In this document: positions 21,427 through 31,200 of the stretch, piece by piece | How the letters are laid out: each line of letters begins with the position of its first letter | How positions within the stretch are numbered: position 1 is the stretch's first letter | Source: Oscarella lobularis | Taxonomy: Eukaryota > Porifera > Homoscleromorpha > Homosclerophorida > Oscarellidae | Direction: 5' to 3' | DNA length: 64,000 nt | Assembly: GCF_947507565.1 (NCBI RefSeq) | Contig: NC_089194.1 | Location: 1,674,001 to 1,738,000 of the forward strand | Position numbers and translations under genes: made by a program | The notes under the pieces: model-generated | Databases searched by the model: none | Told to the model about the DNA's origin: nothing | Seen by the model: only the letters and a program-made list of their open reading frames with translations

Positions 21427-22788
21427 GTTTGAGGCTACTATCTTCCATAGGAGAACGCCTCGCTGGTATTTGTTATCAATGAGATCGAGACGAACACCGT
21501 GTTCAGCGAGGCGGACGTCGTGCGACGCGATGACGCGATCATGCGCCGGATCTCTGTTCTGTTTCAATTCGGATATCTCTTGTGATTGGGTAGCGACGAT
21601 TTCCTCGAATTTGAGCATTTTTTCGGTGAACATTGTGAAGTGACGCGTCAGATTGTCGATCACGTGACGCGTCTCTTTTTGAAGATTGTCCATGCTCTGA
21701 TAACAAGCTTCGAGAATTTTCGCTTGAACGATCTTCTGATTGGCTTCCATATCGCCACAATGCTCCTCGACGTCATTGATTCTGACGCGAATTGATTCGA
21801 TGGCGGCGATCGTTTTTTCGTCGCCGGATGGGACTTTAAGTGAGGACAGCGTCATTGTCACTTCGTTCAGAGTTTTAGTTATGTGAGCCACGTGCTCTAT
21901 TAGGGAGTCCTTGTTATGTGCAGAGAGGGCTTTGCGTTGTAGCTAAAGGGAGAGGGAGAGAGTCGCTTAGGGATCTATCTATCTATCTATCTATCTATAG
22001 AGAGTGTACCTGTTGAGTGCATCCAGGCACCTCACAGGATATGTCTTTATCTGGGCATGATAGTTCTAAGTGCTGAGATAACTAAAGGAGGAAACGTGTC
22101 CTATTATTTCCTATGTGTACTGCTTATGTGATCCTTACCTTGTCTTCGGGAATTTCTTCTGAGCAAACGGGGCATTTAACCATAGTTAACTGTTTCTAAA
22201 TCCCTGACTTAATTTCTAATATGTATTATCCCATGTACGTACCTTTTCATCTTTATGAATAATACTTCTATACTGACACTCGTCTTTCATGTGACGCTGC
22301 AACCAAGGCAAAGAAAATTCGATTACAAGTCCAACACACTAGATAAGTGACTGACTTTGAGTAGAGCTTGCTTTCCCTGCCAGCTGCATCCCTCCTCTTT
22401 CCGATTGCAGTAGACCTCGAGCTCAGATATCTCCTTATCGGCAAATACGTCTCTCCAAACCTGTAAGCTCAATAACGACTTGTTTAGGTGACTCTGCTAT
22501 CGTGTACCTTCACCTCCCTCAGTTTCGCCCCGCGTTTTGGGCATTCCGGCTCTTCGTCCTTTCTAATCATACATCCGGCTCACGATCTTCGTGGAAGTTT
22601 ACTTTTACTTACTTTCGAATCGCCTTGTAACACGCTTCGCACAGTCGTTCGCCGCATGGAATCTGCACGGGCCGAACGAGAAGTAAAACGCACGAGCAGC
22701 ACCTCACCGACGACGGGAGAGGATCGCAAACAAAAATGCAGTCGCGAATGTCTTCGTCCGCATCCTGCAGTGCCACTTTCGACAACAT
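21241..22788 (-). CDS. TRAF copy d: RING, zinc fingers, coiled coil, MATH lost
   Basis: Exon 1 starts at ATG 22786-22788 and holds RING part 1 (IPCGERLCEACYK). The second RING exon (about 22,508-22,562) reads PECPKRGAKL, so one zinc-binding cysteine seen in copy z (CPKC) is arginine here. Zinc-finger exons follow at about 22,355-22,460, 22,240-22,300, 22,135-22,185 and 22,010-22,075 (LSCPDKDISCEVPGC). The terminal exon is 21241-21942 (234 codons) with a long stalk. The MATH domain begins as GVLLWKI and then breaks into the MAEESLSHAVEETRH sequence of a b-type first exon. As a stand-alone gene d lacks a MATH domain and ends with about 60 unrelated residues. As a spliced fusion it could continue into c'. 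Confidence 0.65.
21973..21999. repeat. (ATCT)n microsatellite
   Basis: About six tandem ATCT units lie in the intron just upstream of the TRAF d terminal exon. The matching intron in copies a and a' has no such run. Confidence 0.95.
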
Positions 22789-23039
22789 TCTGCGGCAGAG
22801 AACCAAGTTATGCAACCAACGAACACCTTCGTCCTCTTCAGCAGGTCCCGGATGTGAGTAGATTCAGAGCTTTTCTGAAGGGCAGTCCGGCCGCCGCGTT
22901 TTTTGAAAGTAATTAGGGACCCGTAATTAGATTATAATAGAGAGCACGCGCATTTCGTCTGATAATCGATTTCCAGCATGTGTGAGACAAAATCCCCTAA
23001 TTATCAATGCTAGGTGCTTGGCGGCTGCAGTTGGCGCCC

Positions 23040-23420
23040 TGCCAGCACGCCTTTAGAGATCCTCGTGGGCCCTTTTTTACCTTAGAAAAGACTTTTCTGA
23101 AGAAAAGTGATCCTAGAGGCAGAAATATTCAACTATTGCCCCTTTCTCTCCACTTTGGCATTTGATCGCTTACCTTAGGAGTCACTTCACCTAAGCAGAA
23201 ATTTCGTCGAAATTGTTGTCGAATTGCATTGGAGAAATCGCAGGGAAACCGCGACGGTGACCGTGGCAAAAGATCGAACTAAAACCCAATTATTACCACA
23301 GAGAAAAACGGCTGTACCGATTTACGTGCCTGAGCAGTGAAATCTGACTCTCTTGGCAAGCCGAGAACGCACCAAGGAGATGGAAGAGGATCGTTGTCGG
23401 AGCAAAGCATTATCACGCGG
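23040..23420. repeat. TRAF-upstream repeat block, copy 5 (shortened)
   Basis: Only the outer part of the block is kept (CCTCGTGG...CCTTTT, then GTCACTTCACCTAAGCAGAAA). It lies upstream of TRAF d. 23,420-23,570 holds a short direct repeat (CTTGACYCCAGACGGTCACTC twice). Confidence 0.5.
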
Positions 23421-23573
23421 CTGCATCAAAGAGAAATGCTTCAAGCGCTGTGGTATATGCATATATTATACCAACCTAACCTCACGATGAACTCTTGACT
23501 CCAGACGGTCACTCAGCATATCCTTACCTCACGATTTGAACTCTTGACCCCAGACGGTCACTCAAAATTCATA

Positions 23574-23746
23574 CGTCATCATTGCGAGCATCCGTGTCTC
23601 GAATCGGCGAGGACGATTTCGGCTATCGTCGGCAGTGAAGCCGCTCGCTCATTCGGACTGTCGAGAAAATCGACTGATGAAGGCGAACTTCTGCAGAGGT
23701 ACGAGAGACACAAGTCGGATAGAGAGAGAAGATGGCGAGAGTCCAT
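23574..23746 (-). pseudogene. ZYG11-family 5' remnant (copy 3)
   Basis: The first ~55 codons of the ZYG11-like gene, from ATG 23744-23746 (MDSRHLLSLSDLC) to LADSRHGC, are followed by unrelated sequence and a stop. The site deleted in copy 1 is intact here (TCGGACTGTCGAG). It is clearly a truncated remnant. Confidence 0.85.
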
Positions 23747-24120
23747 TTTGACACGCGTGACCAAGACTTTTCATCGATCCCGGATACACCTTTTCGCGGG
23801 CTTCCGATCCCTTTACGCAGCATGACCTACCTAGGCAAAAATTCCACCAAATCTTTCTTTTTGTAGTCGTGACACTTTTCTTTCTAAACGACTAATAATG
23901 ACAGCTGCATTCGTGAACAGAACGCGCCAAGGAGACTATGGGAAAAAACATTGTATTAACCCCACCAAAAAAATGTACCTAACGTTTATCACTGAATCAT
24001 CAGTTATTATATAAACACAACCTCCATTTGTAACCTTAAAGAATGTCACTCATATAAACACAACCTTCCTTTGTACCTCAAAGAGTGTCACTCATATAAA
24101 CACACAACCTTTCTTTGTAC

Positions 24121-25535
24121 CTACTGGAGTTCATCAGGTCGCTCAATACCCGACAAGTCGACTTGAACTTTCACAAACATGCAATCGTCCTTGATAAACG
24201 TCCCACTGTCGAGCTTTGCCAGGGGCAAAAAACGCGGGTACCCGCTTGAAATATTCATCTCCTCATATGGTTGCTGCAACGACAACGGCGACGCAAGATC
24301 GGGACAAAACGCGTCGGAAACGTGATTTCGCTGGGGCCCCTGATCAATCAAAACAAACGTAACCTCCTGGCGAAAGGGCCACGAGAGAAGCGAATCGAAT
24401 TCGCCCCTTATCACGACAAAAAAACAAGGACAAGTGCGTGCCCTTGCCCCCACCCTCGCCATGTAAAGAGAGACGCGCGCACATCTTGTAGCCGCACGGG
24501 GACGTGTAGAAGGGCTGGGAATAGACAGTAGGGACTTCGTCCGATGCCGCTTCGAGTTGTCGTCGTCTGACGTCGGTGATTTTCCAGAGCAGAACGCCTT
24601 GCATGAGATGCTTTTCAGAGAGATGAGCGTCGTGTTGGGCTAGGCGAACGTCGTGTTGAGCTAGGCGGACGTCGTACGAAGCGATGACCGCCTCTCTGCT
24701 CTGGATTTCTTCGGTGAGCAATGCAAAGCGACGCCAGATATTGCTGCTGCTCGTGTAACGAGCCAAATTTTCTGCCTCGGCGATTCTCTGATTCAATTGG
24801 ATGCTTTGACGTTTCTCAACGCAATCGATTTGGATGCGAAGAGATTCGATAGCGGCGGTTGCTTTATCACTGTCGTTTGGGAGTTGGAGTGAAGATAGAG
24901 TCTTCATCGTTTCGTTGATGGCCTTTGTGATGTGAGCTATGTGTTCCACTACGGAATCTCGGTTATGTGCGGAGAGGGCTTTGCGTTTTAGCTAGAAGGA
25001 GAGAGAATCGCTTAGGGATCTATAGAGAGGTGTCTGTGTACCTGTCGAGCGCATCCAGGTACCTCACAGCATACGTCTTTTTCTGGACATGACAGCTTCA
25101 AGTGCTCAGACAACTAAAGCAGAAAAAAGTGTCTGAGGAATATGTGTAATGATATCCATTTGAGTAGTGTCAGAGCCCCATATGTGAGTAGTGTGAGCGC
25201 TCCTCTTACCTTGCCTCGGGAAACGTCCTGCGAGCAGACACGACATCTAATCAGCGCAATCATAAAATGTCTATACTGACACTCGTCTTTCATGTGACGC
25301 TGTGACAAAGGCAAACATTTCGACTGCATATTCAATTAGTTAGCTAACTGACTTCGAGTAGAGCTTTTTTTCCCAGCCACCTGCACCCCTCCTCTTTCCA
25401 ACTGCAGTAGACTTGGGGCTCCAAATCGCCAAAAACGTCTCTCCATTCCTGTAAGTCAGAAATGACGACTCTTTCTACGCTGAAACATACCTTCTGATCA
25501 GGGATCTCGAGCGCTCGGCCTTTGGAATCCGACAT
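24121..25535 (-). pseudogene. RING-less TRAF copy a'' with 1-bp frameshift in MATH
   Basis: It has the same exon plan as a', from ATG 25533-25535 (MSDSKGRALEIPDQK) through zinc-finger exons to a terminal exon ending at 24121. The A-run near 24,417-24,423 has seven A where a' has six. This shifts the frame in the middle of MATH (after THLSLFF), so the domain appears as two overlapping frames. It is a pseudogene if the extra base is real. Fingers, stalk and the second half of MATH are otherwise well preserved. Upstream sequence differs from units 1 and 2 only by small indels. Confidence 0.65.
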
Positions 25536-25673
25536 TCTGGGGCCCCTGTTCTGGGGAAAAGACGTGCTCTACGGTCCCGGATAAACGCATACAAGACAAA
25601 GAAAACTCTCTTCTCTGGAGATTACGACTAAAACAATAACTTTAAAATACCAAAGAAATTTCTCTATAAAAAA

Positions 25674-27939
25674 TCATCTTTTGTCTGGACGAGTGACGTC
25701 ACTTGTGTCCACAACTACTTTGATAAATAACGTATCATCTCTAATATAATCTCCACCGTCTAATGTTGATAAGGGAACAAATAGAGGACATCCACTCGCA
25801 ATATTCATTTCATTGCGCGGCTTTTTGAATGACGACGACGTGGGATCGGGTCTAAACGTGTCCGACACGTGTCTACCATAGGTTTGATCCATGAGGACGA
25901 GAGTCACTTTCTGTTGAAAGGGCCAAGGCAAAAGGGCATCATACTCCCCCCTCATCACCACAAAAAACAGCGAGAGATGAGTCCCTTTTCCCATCCCGTC
26001 CCCATTCAGATACAACCTCGCACAAAGCTTATATCCGCAGCCAGACGTGTAAAACGGCTGCGAATAAATCGAAGGCGTTTTCCCACTTACAGCCTCACGC
26101 CTACGTCTCCTAATTTCGGTGATCTTCCACAGAAGAACTCCCTCGGTATTCTTACAATCCAGCATATCAATACGAAGCCCGTGCTCTGCTAATTTGATAT
26201 CGTGAGAAGCGAGGATTCGATCCTGTTGTGAGAACTGTTGTTCGATGAGTGGGCTCAAAGACGATCCCGTTCCCATGCCGCTTGTGCTGAGCGAAGGGGC
26301 GTTAGTTCTTAGCGAATTATTTTCGTCTTCTAGTGATCGTATCCGCGCCGCTTGGGTCGTTATTGTCTCCTCCATTTTGAGCATCTTTTCCGTCATGATT
26401 CGAAGATGACTTTCCACGTTGTCGAACTTGGCGCGATAGTCTCTCTGCGCGTTGTCGACGGATTGATAGCAGGCTTCGAGGATTTTTGTTTGGACGAGTC
26501 TTTGATGGGCTTGCATGTCTGTGGCCTGAGTTTCGAGGTTGGCTATTCTTTCCGTTAACGCCTCCACTGCTTTCGTATTGCTCTGCTGGAGGATGCGGAA
26601 ATCTCGACGACTTTCACTGACACTTTCGCGAAGACGATCCAGATCCTGGCTGGCGGCGTGGACACCTTCACTTGCAGCGACTAGATGGGGTGTGGTTTCC
26701 AGCTTCGTTTTCTAAAAAGAGCTCCGTGAATCAAGGGAACGAAAGAGGGTGGGGAAAAGAGGCGGAGAGGGAGGGGCAGGTAGAAGCTGCCCCTAATATT
26801 CGCCATTCACACTATTGTATTCGCTCTCCTCTCGCTCGTGGCAATCCTACTGCAACTAAAGACTACGTACGCACCTCAGCACGTCTCTCCTCGCGCGCTT
26901 GGGCGTTGCAATTAGACTCCAACTGCACAGGTAGGTTAGATTCATGGAGAGTTCAAAGTCTGGGTACAGTAGTCCTCTTACATGTTCCTGCTGCATTTCT
27001 GCGCGTATTGAAAGGCCGTCGACTGCTTTCTCCAAGCCAACAGAATGGCACTTCTAAAATGATACATTCGCTTTTACATACAGGGCGGGTTCAGTTTCTT
27101 GTTGCGTTGGAAATATCAAACTTGTGACATAGATCATGCAATCTATGATGCAATATATCGTGAGATCATTAATAAAAAAATTGATGATGCACTCTAAAGA
27201 GCACATCATAGCTCAACAACACGTGATCTCGTGATCTCTCGTGATCTCATTCTGATGACCAATAACAATGTGAGCGCGTGGTAACAGTGGTTTTTGAAGC
27301 CATCTGTTTGTGCATACATACCTCTACGTCTCTGGTATTCGAGGAAAGATTACGCAGTTCTTTCGCACGATTTTTCCCGGAAATTTGGACCTTGCCTTCT
27401 CGTCCCCACAGACAATTCGACAGATGGCCCTTTCAGAGAAAAATTGCTATAATTGGGGACTTCTCAATCACTTCCTTACCTGGAATAGAGCCAGCTGACC
27501 TCTCCACTCGCAGCCATCCTTTTTCCTGTCACAAAAAATTTCAAGTTCTGCCAGCTCTTTTTCAGCGAACACATCGCGCCACAGCTAAAAAAAGAATCAA
27601 AATAGTCGACCGTTGATCACGATTTTAGAGCACCTTCCCATCCTTTAGATCTATTCGGCATTTGGAACACTTAGGATCTTCCTCCTCTCTACATAATCAA
27701 GAACAGGAACTGAGAGTGGATATCCTTACGCGCGGGGGTTCGTTTCCTTACGTTCTGATCTTCTTGTAGCAGTCTTCGCACATTCGGTCGCCGCATTCCG
27801 CTTGAAGTGGCCGAATCAGGAGTAGCTTGCAGAAGACGCAGAAAACTGAGACTGGCGGAGGCGTCTCGACGAATGCGTAGTCGTCGTGACGTCTTTCTTC
27901 GCTTCGCTCGATAGCACGGACAACCTCTTTCGACGCCAT
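25674..27939 (-). CDS. Short TRAF (copy c''): RING, one zinc finger, coiled coil, MATH
   Basis: The 5' exons are 27752-27939 (ATG 27937-27939, MASKEVVRAIERSEERR; RING part CVFCKLLLIRPLQAECGDRM), 27634-27688 (last RING pair CSKC) and 27480-27584 (zinc finger LWRDVFAEKELAEL, 35 codons, phase 0). They can splice in frame to 26875-26922 (LESNCNAQAREERRAE) and then to 25674-26711, which has coiled coil and a full MATH domain ending VTRPDKR. The predicted protein is about 478 residues. The middle zinc-finger exons present in other copies are not found between 26,922 and 27,480. I see no frame damage. The join of the two halves is inferred from phase and proximity; they could be two separate remnants. 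The RING part most resembles TRAF2 (VFCVFCKLLLIRPLQAECG). Confidence 0.55.
26930..27475. other. Large intron or gap within TRAF c''; no further exon recognised
   Basis: It contains a run of GTGATCTC/GAGATCAC motifs and an imperfect palindrome (TGATGCACTCT/AGAGCACATCA) at about 27,180-27,215. I could not place any TRAF finger here. Confidence 0.4.
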
Positions 27940-28926
27940 TTGAAGTTAGAATGAAGAGACTACGCAGCAAAGCCTTCTCAGCATACTGTGGTCATAATGC
28001 ATGGTCACCGAATGACGCACGCAATATTTAGACTTTGCCTTTTGCGTGCTTCGTTGCTTTAGCACCCGGATATCTATTACCTGGGTGTACATGATATGTA
28101 CCTTTGAAATTTCAATGCTTGAACTCGATCGCGTTTAGGACGTTAGATGAGCGCGTCGCGACGATTCAAATTTGAAGTTGTAGACTACTTGCGCACGCGC
28201 ATGATTTTGGGCAATCACGTGCTACGTCCGTTGCACCGGAGATACAGAACAGAGAATGCACAGACTGAATAAAACCTAGACTGAAACCTAAAAACAGAGT
28301 GAGATAATTAATTAAGCAACAATGACATATTTGAGAGTAATGCGCCAGCCCCAGCCAAATGAACTTTTCCGGAGACGACGACAACACGGCGACTCGGAGC
28401 GGAGCTGTGAGTCCCTTACGTCACCTGGCTATAAATCAGAAGAGATTACAACAATCACGTCACGGAGTACTGAACGTAGTACCAGAGACGTAGCTGCACT
28501 GCATGTGAAGAGGAGGAACCAGAAGCGGTTCATCACGTGAAGGGGAAATCCCAATCTAGGCAAACAACGACGTTATTGACACGATCAATTTCAAAACATT
28601 AATCAGCTTGGTGCTATACGCGTACCAAATTTGGAAAAACATTCACATAGCAAATACAAACACGGATGCGCCATTGACGCCGACAAAGGCTCTCGCAGGA
28701 GGTTTTGTAAATCTCCAAAGCCGCGTTTCTATTAGAATTACGAGTTCCGACAGTCTGAAGAAAGAGGTGATTGCTTTCACTCGTGTAATTGGCTCCGTTG
28801 CTCCATCCGGTGCCATGCAGTGAGCTGGGCCCTGTGGGCAGGGTGGTGCCGGGCAGGGTGGGCCCTGCTCTTCTTGCGGAGGCAGAACGCCGCTCGCTTC
28901 CGTCTTTCCGCTAGACGGCACGGCGT
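27940..28926. other. Intergenic; no supported gene
   Basis: This is the 5' flank of TRAF c'' and the 3' flank of TRAF e. It contains a GC-rich stretch with repeated GGGCAGGGTGG / GGGCCCTG (28,825-28,870). Short open frames on both strands show no domain. Confidence 0.4.
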
Positions 28927-30989
28927 TTATCTTTTGCTGTCTGGGCGAACAACATCACTTGTATCGACGACCACTTTAACAAACATCGTATCGTCCTTTA
29001 TATAACATCCACTGTCCAAAGTAGCTAAAGAAACAAATAGCGGACATCCACTAGCAATGTTCATTTCATTTCGCGGTTTCTTGAACGACGACGACGTGGG
29101 ATCGGGTCGAAACGTGTCTGACACGTGCCGCCCATACTGTTGATCCATGAGGACGAGGGTGACCTTTTGTTGAAAGGGCCAAGGCAAAAGAGCATCGTAC
29201 TCGCCTCTCATCACCACAAAGAAGAGTGAGAGATGAGTCCCCTTTCCCATGCCATCCCCATTCAGATACAATCTAGCACAAAGCTTATAGCCACCCCCAG
29301 AAGTATAAAACGGTTGAGAATATATCGAAGGAGTCTTTCCACTGACAGCCTCGCGACGACGCCGCCTCACGTCAGTAATTTTCCATAAGAGAACTCCTTC
29401 AGTATTTTTACAGTCAAGCATGTCGATACGAAGACCGTGCTCTGCTAGTTGAATGTCGTGAGTAGCCAGGATTCGATCTTGTTGCGAGAACTGCTGCTCT
29501 ATAAGTGGAGTCAAGCCAGATCCCCCCAGTCCTATTCCACTAGTAGATGGAAGACCGTTACGTTTCAGTGAACTATTCTCGTCTTCTAACGAACGTATAC
29601 GCGAAGCCTGACTAGTTATTGTCTCCTCCATCTTCAGCATCTTTTCGGTCATCATACGTAGATGATTTTCGATGTTACCAAACTTGGCCGTGTAGTCTTT
29701 TTGAGCGTTATCTACAGACTGGTAGCACGCTTCGAGGAGTTTCGTTTGTACGACTTTTTGATGGGCTTGGATATCAGTTGCTTGCGTTTCGAGGCTTGAT
29801 ATTCTTTCGGTTAGCATTTCGATTCCTTTGGTGTTGCTCTGTTGGAGAGTGCGGAAATCGTGACGCGTTTCAGTAAGAGTTCCCTGAAGGCGTGACACTT
29901 CTCGTTTTAGTGTTTCGTGTCCCTTACTCGCAGCTATTAGATGAGTCGTCAGACTTTCCGGATTTCCCTAAAGGTCCGCCATAAAATTGAACATTGAATC
30001 ATAATTCTTTCCGTACTTTGTCATCACGCTTTTCCTTGCAGACTTCCAAATGAGATTCCAGCTAAAAGAAAACGAAAGTGCCTTAGTCAAAAAGATAAGG
30101 ACGTTTATTTCAACATAGCGCGATACCCTTTTACTTTCTAAACGACAACACTGCATAATCTAATAAACAACCAACCCTTTTGCGTGGAATTTCTGAGCAG
30201 CAGTTCGGACATTCAATGAGGGTCTCTAAGCACGCCTCTACGTGATTCTAAATATTACAAAAAACTGGTGAATAGTGACAAGATTATTTAATTAAACTGA
30301 CGTCAAATTTTGAAGATTGGTGTTCTTCACCACAGTGAGGACATGTGCGTAATTGAAAAAGACATTCTTTAGCGTGAGTCTCTTGCGTCGCGTTGGTAAC
30401 GATCACACTGCAGCCGGGATTCGCGCAAGGCCATCTTTTGTATTGACATGCAGAGGCGTGGTCCTTTAAATAATTAGATTACGCAAAATCGAAGACGATT
30501 TGATTTATAGACCACCACCTCTGCTGATAACTTTGGACCCCTCCAGTCGCACCCCAGCGACTTGTTCAAACAGTAGACTTCGAGTTGGTCGATTTCTTTC
30601 ACGGCAAACGCGTCCCTCCAACACTAAAGACAATTTAAGAGTTTGGGGGAAGCGGATCTCCCCACAAACCTGTTTAGGCGTAATTGGATTAGTGCAAACT
30701 GGACACGTTGGTTCGGGTCGCCTGAGAGACAAAAGATAAGGTGGGGGACTCGTGGGGACTTCCAAACGGCGCAGTTGACTCACTTCAACAGTTCTTTATA
30801 ACATTCTTCGCAACTGCGCTCTCCGCACGAAGTTTGAATAGGGTTGTGTAATACTCCTCCGCAGACGCAACAGCGAACGGAGTGCGGAGGATCAAAAACG
30901 TACTCGTACGCCGTCGCCGCCGCGCGACAATCCTTCTCAACCGCGCCAGCAATACCTCCGAATTTTCCATCGTTCAATACAAATGTCAT
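28927..30989 (-). CDS. Complete TRAF2/3-like adaptor (TRAF e)
   Basis: This is the only full-architecture TRAF in the window. Exon 1 is 30784-30989 (ATG 30987-30989, RING part CCVCGGVLHNPIQTSCGERS). The next exon (about 30,668-30,719) brings CPVC. Zinc-finger exons follow (about 30,510-30,615 CDWRG type; about 30,305-30,465 ending CPHCGEEH; about 30,180-30,240 CPNC; about 30,000-30,058 LESHLEVCKEK). The terminal exon (28927 to about 29,968) has a long stalk and MATH (GVLLWKITDVRRRRREAVSG, PWPFQQKVTLVLMDQ, EMNIASGCPLFVSLATLD). Sequence divergence from the a/b/c copies is clear but the plan is identical, so it may represent the ancestral gene. The RING has both outer cysteine pairs but Glu in place of the usual histidine (CGERSC). 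Confidence 0.85.
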
Positions 30990-31200
30990 AGTAATAGTAA
31001 TTGAAAATTGAAGAAAAAGTCATGCACTCGCTCTGCACGCGCGTAGAATAAAAAAACGTGGCAGATTGCCAAGGATTCTGCCCGTCTGGCAGAGCCCCGG
31101 CTACTTATATGATATAGCAGGGTGGGGGAAGGTCCCGCCCTGCTACATTATGTATTAATGATTAAGGGGACTATTAAGGTTCGGGAGCTTATCAATGAGG

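Larger units (their letters stand above)
22130..26900. repeat. Partial duplication unit 3 (rearranged)
   Basis: This is a mosaic of segments related to unit 1. 22,130-22,990 matches 1-900 (TRAF z), 23,040-23,420 matches the repeat block, 23,570-25,640 matches about 4,560-6,950 (ZYG11 start and TRAF a), and 25,650-26,720 matches TRAF c. Most of the ZYG11-like gene and all of TRAF b are missing. Confidence 0.75.

Noticed and set aside
27120-27260. GTGATCTC/GAGATCAC cluster as a CRISPR-like or satellite array
   Set aside because: Spacing is irregular and units are only 8 bp. The surrounding genes are clearly animal, so a CRISPR reading makes no sense.
31100-31160. TAGCAGGGTGGG...CCCGCCCTGCTA inverted repeat near TRAF f
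   Set aside because: The arms are short and imperfect and the flanks show no convincing target duplication.
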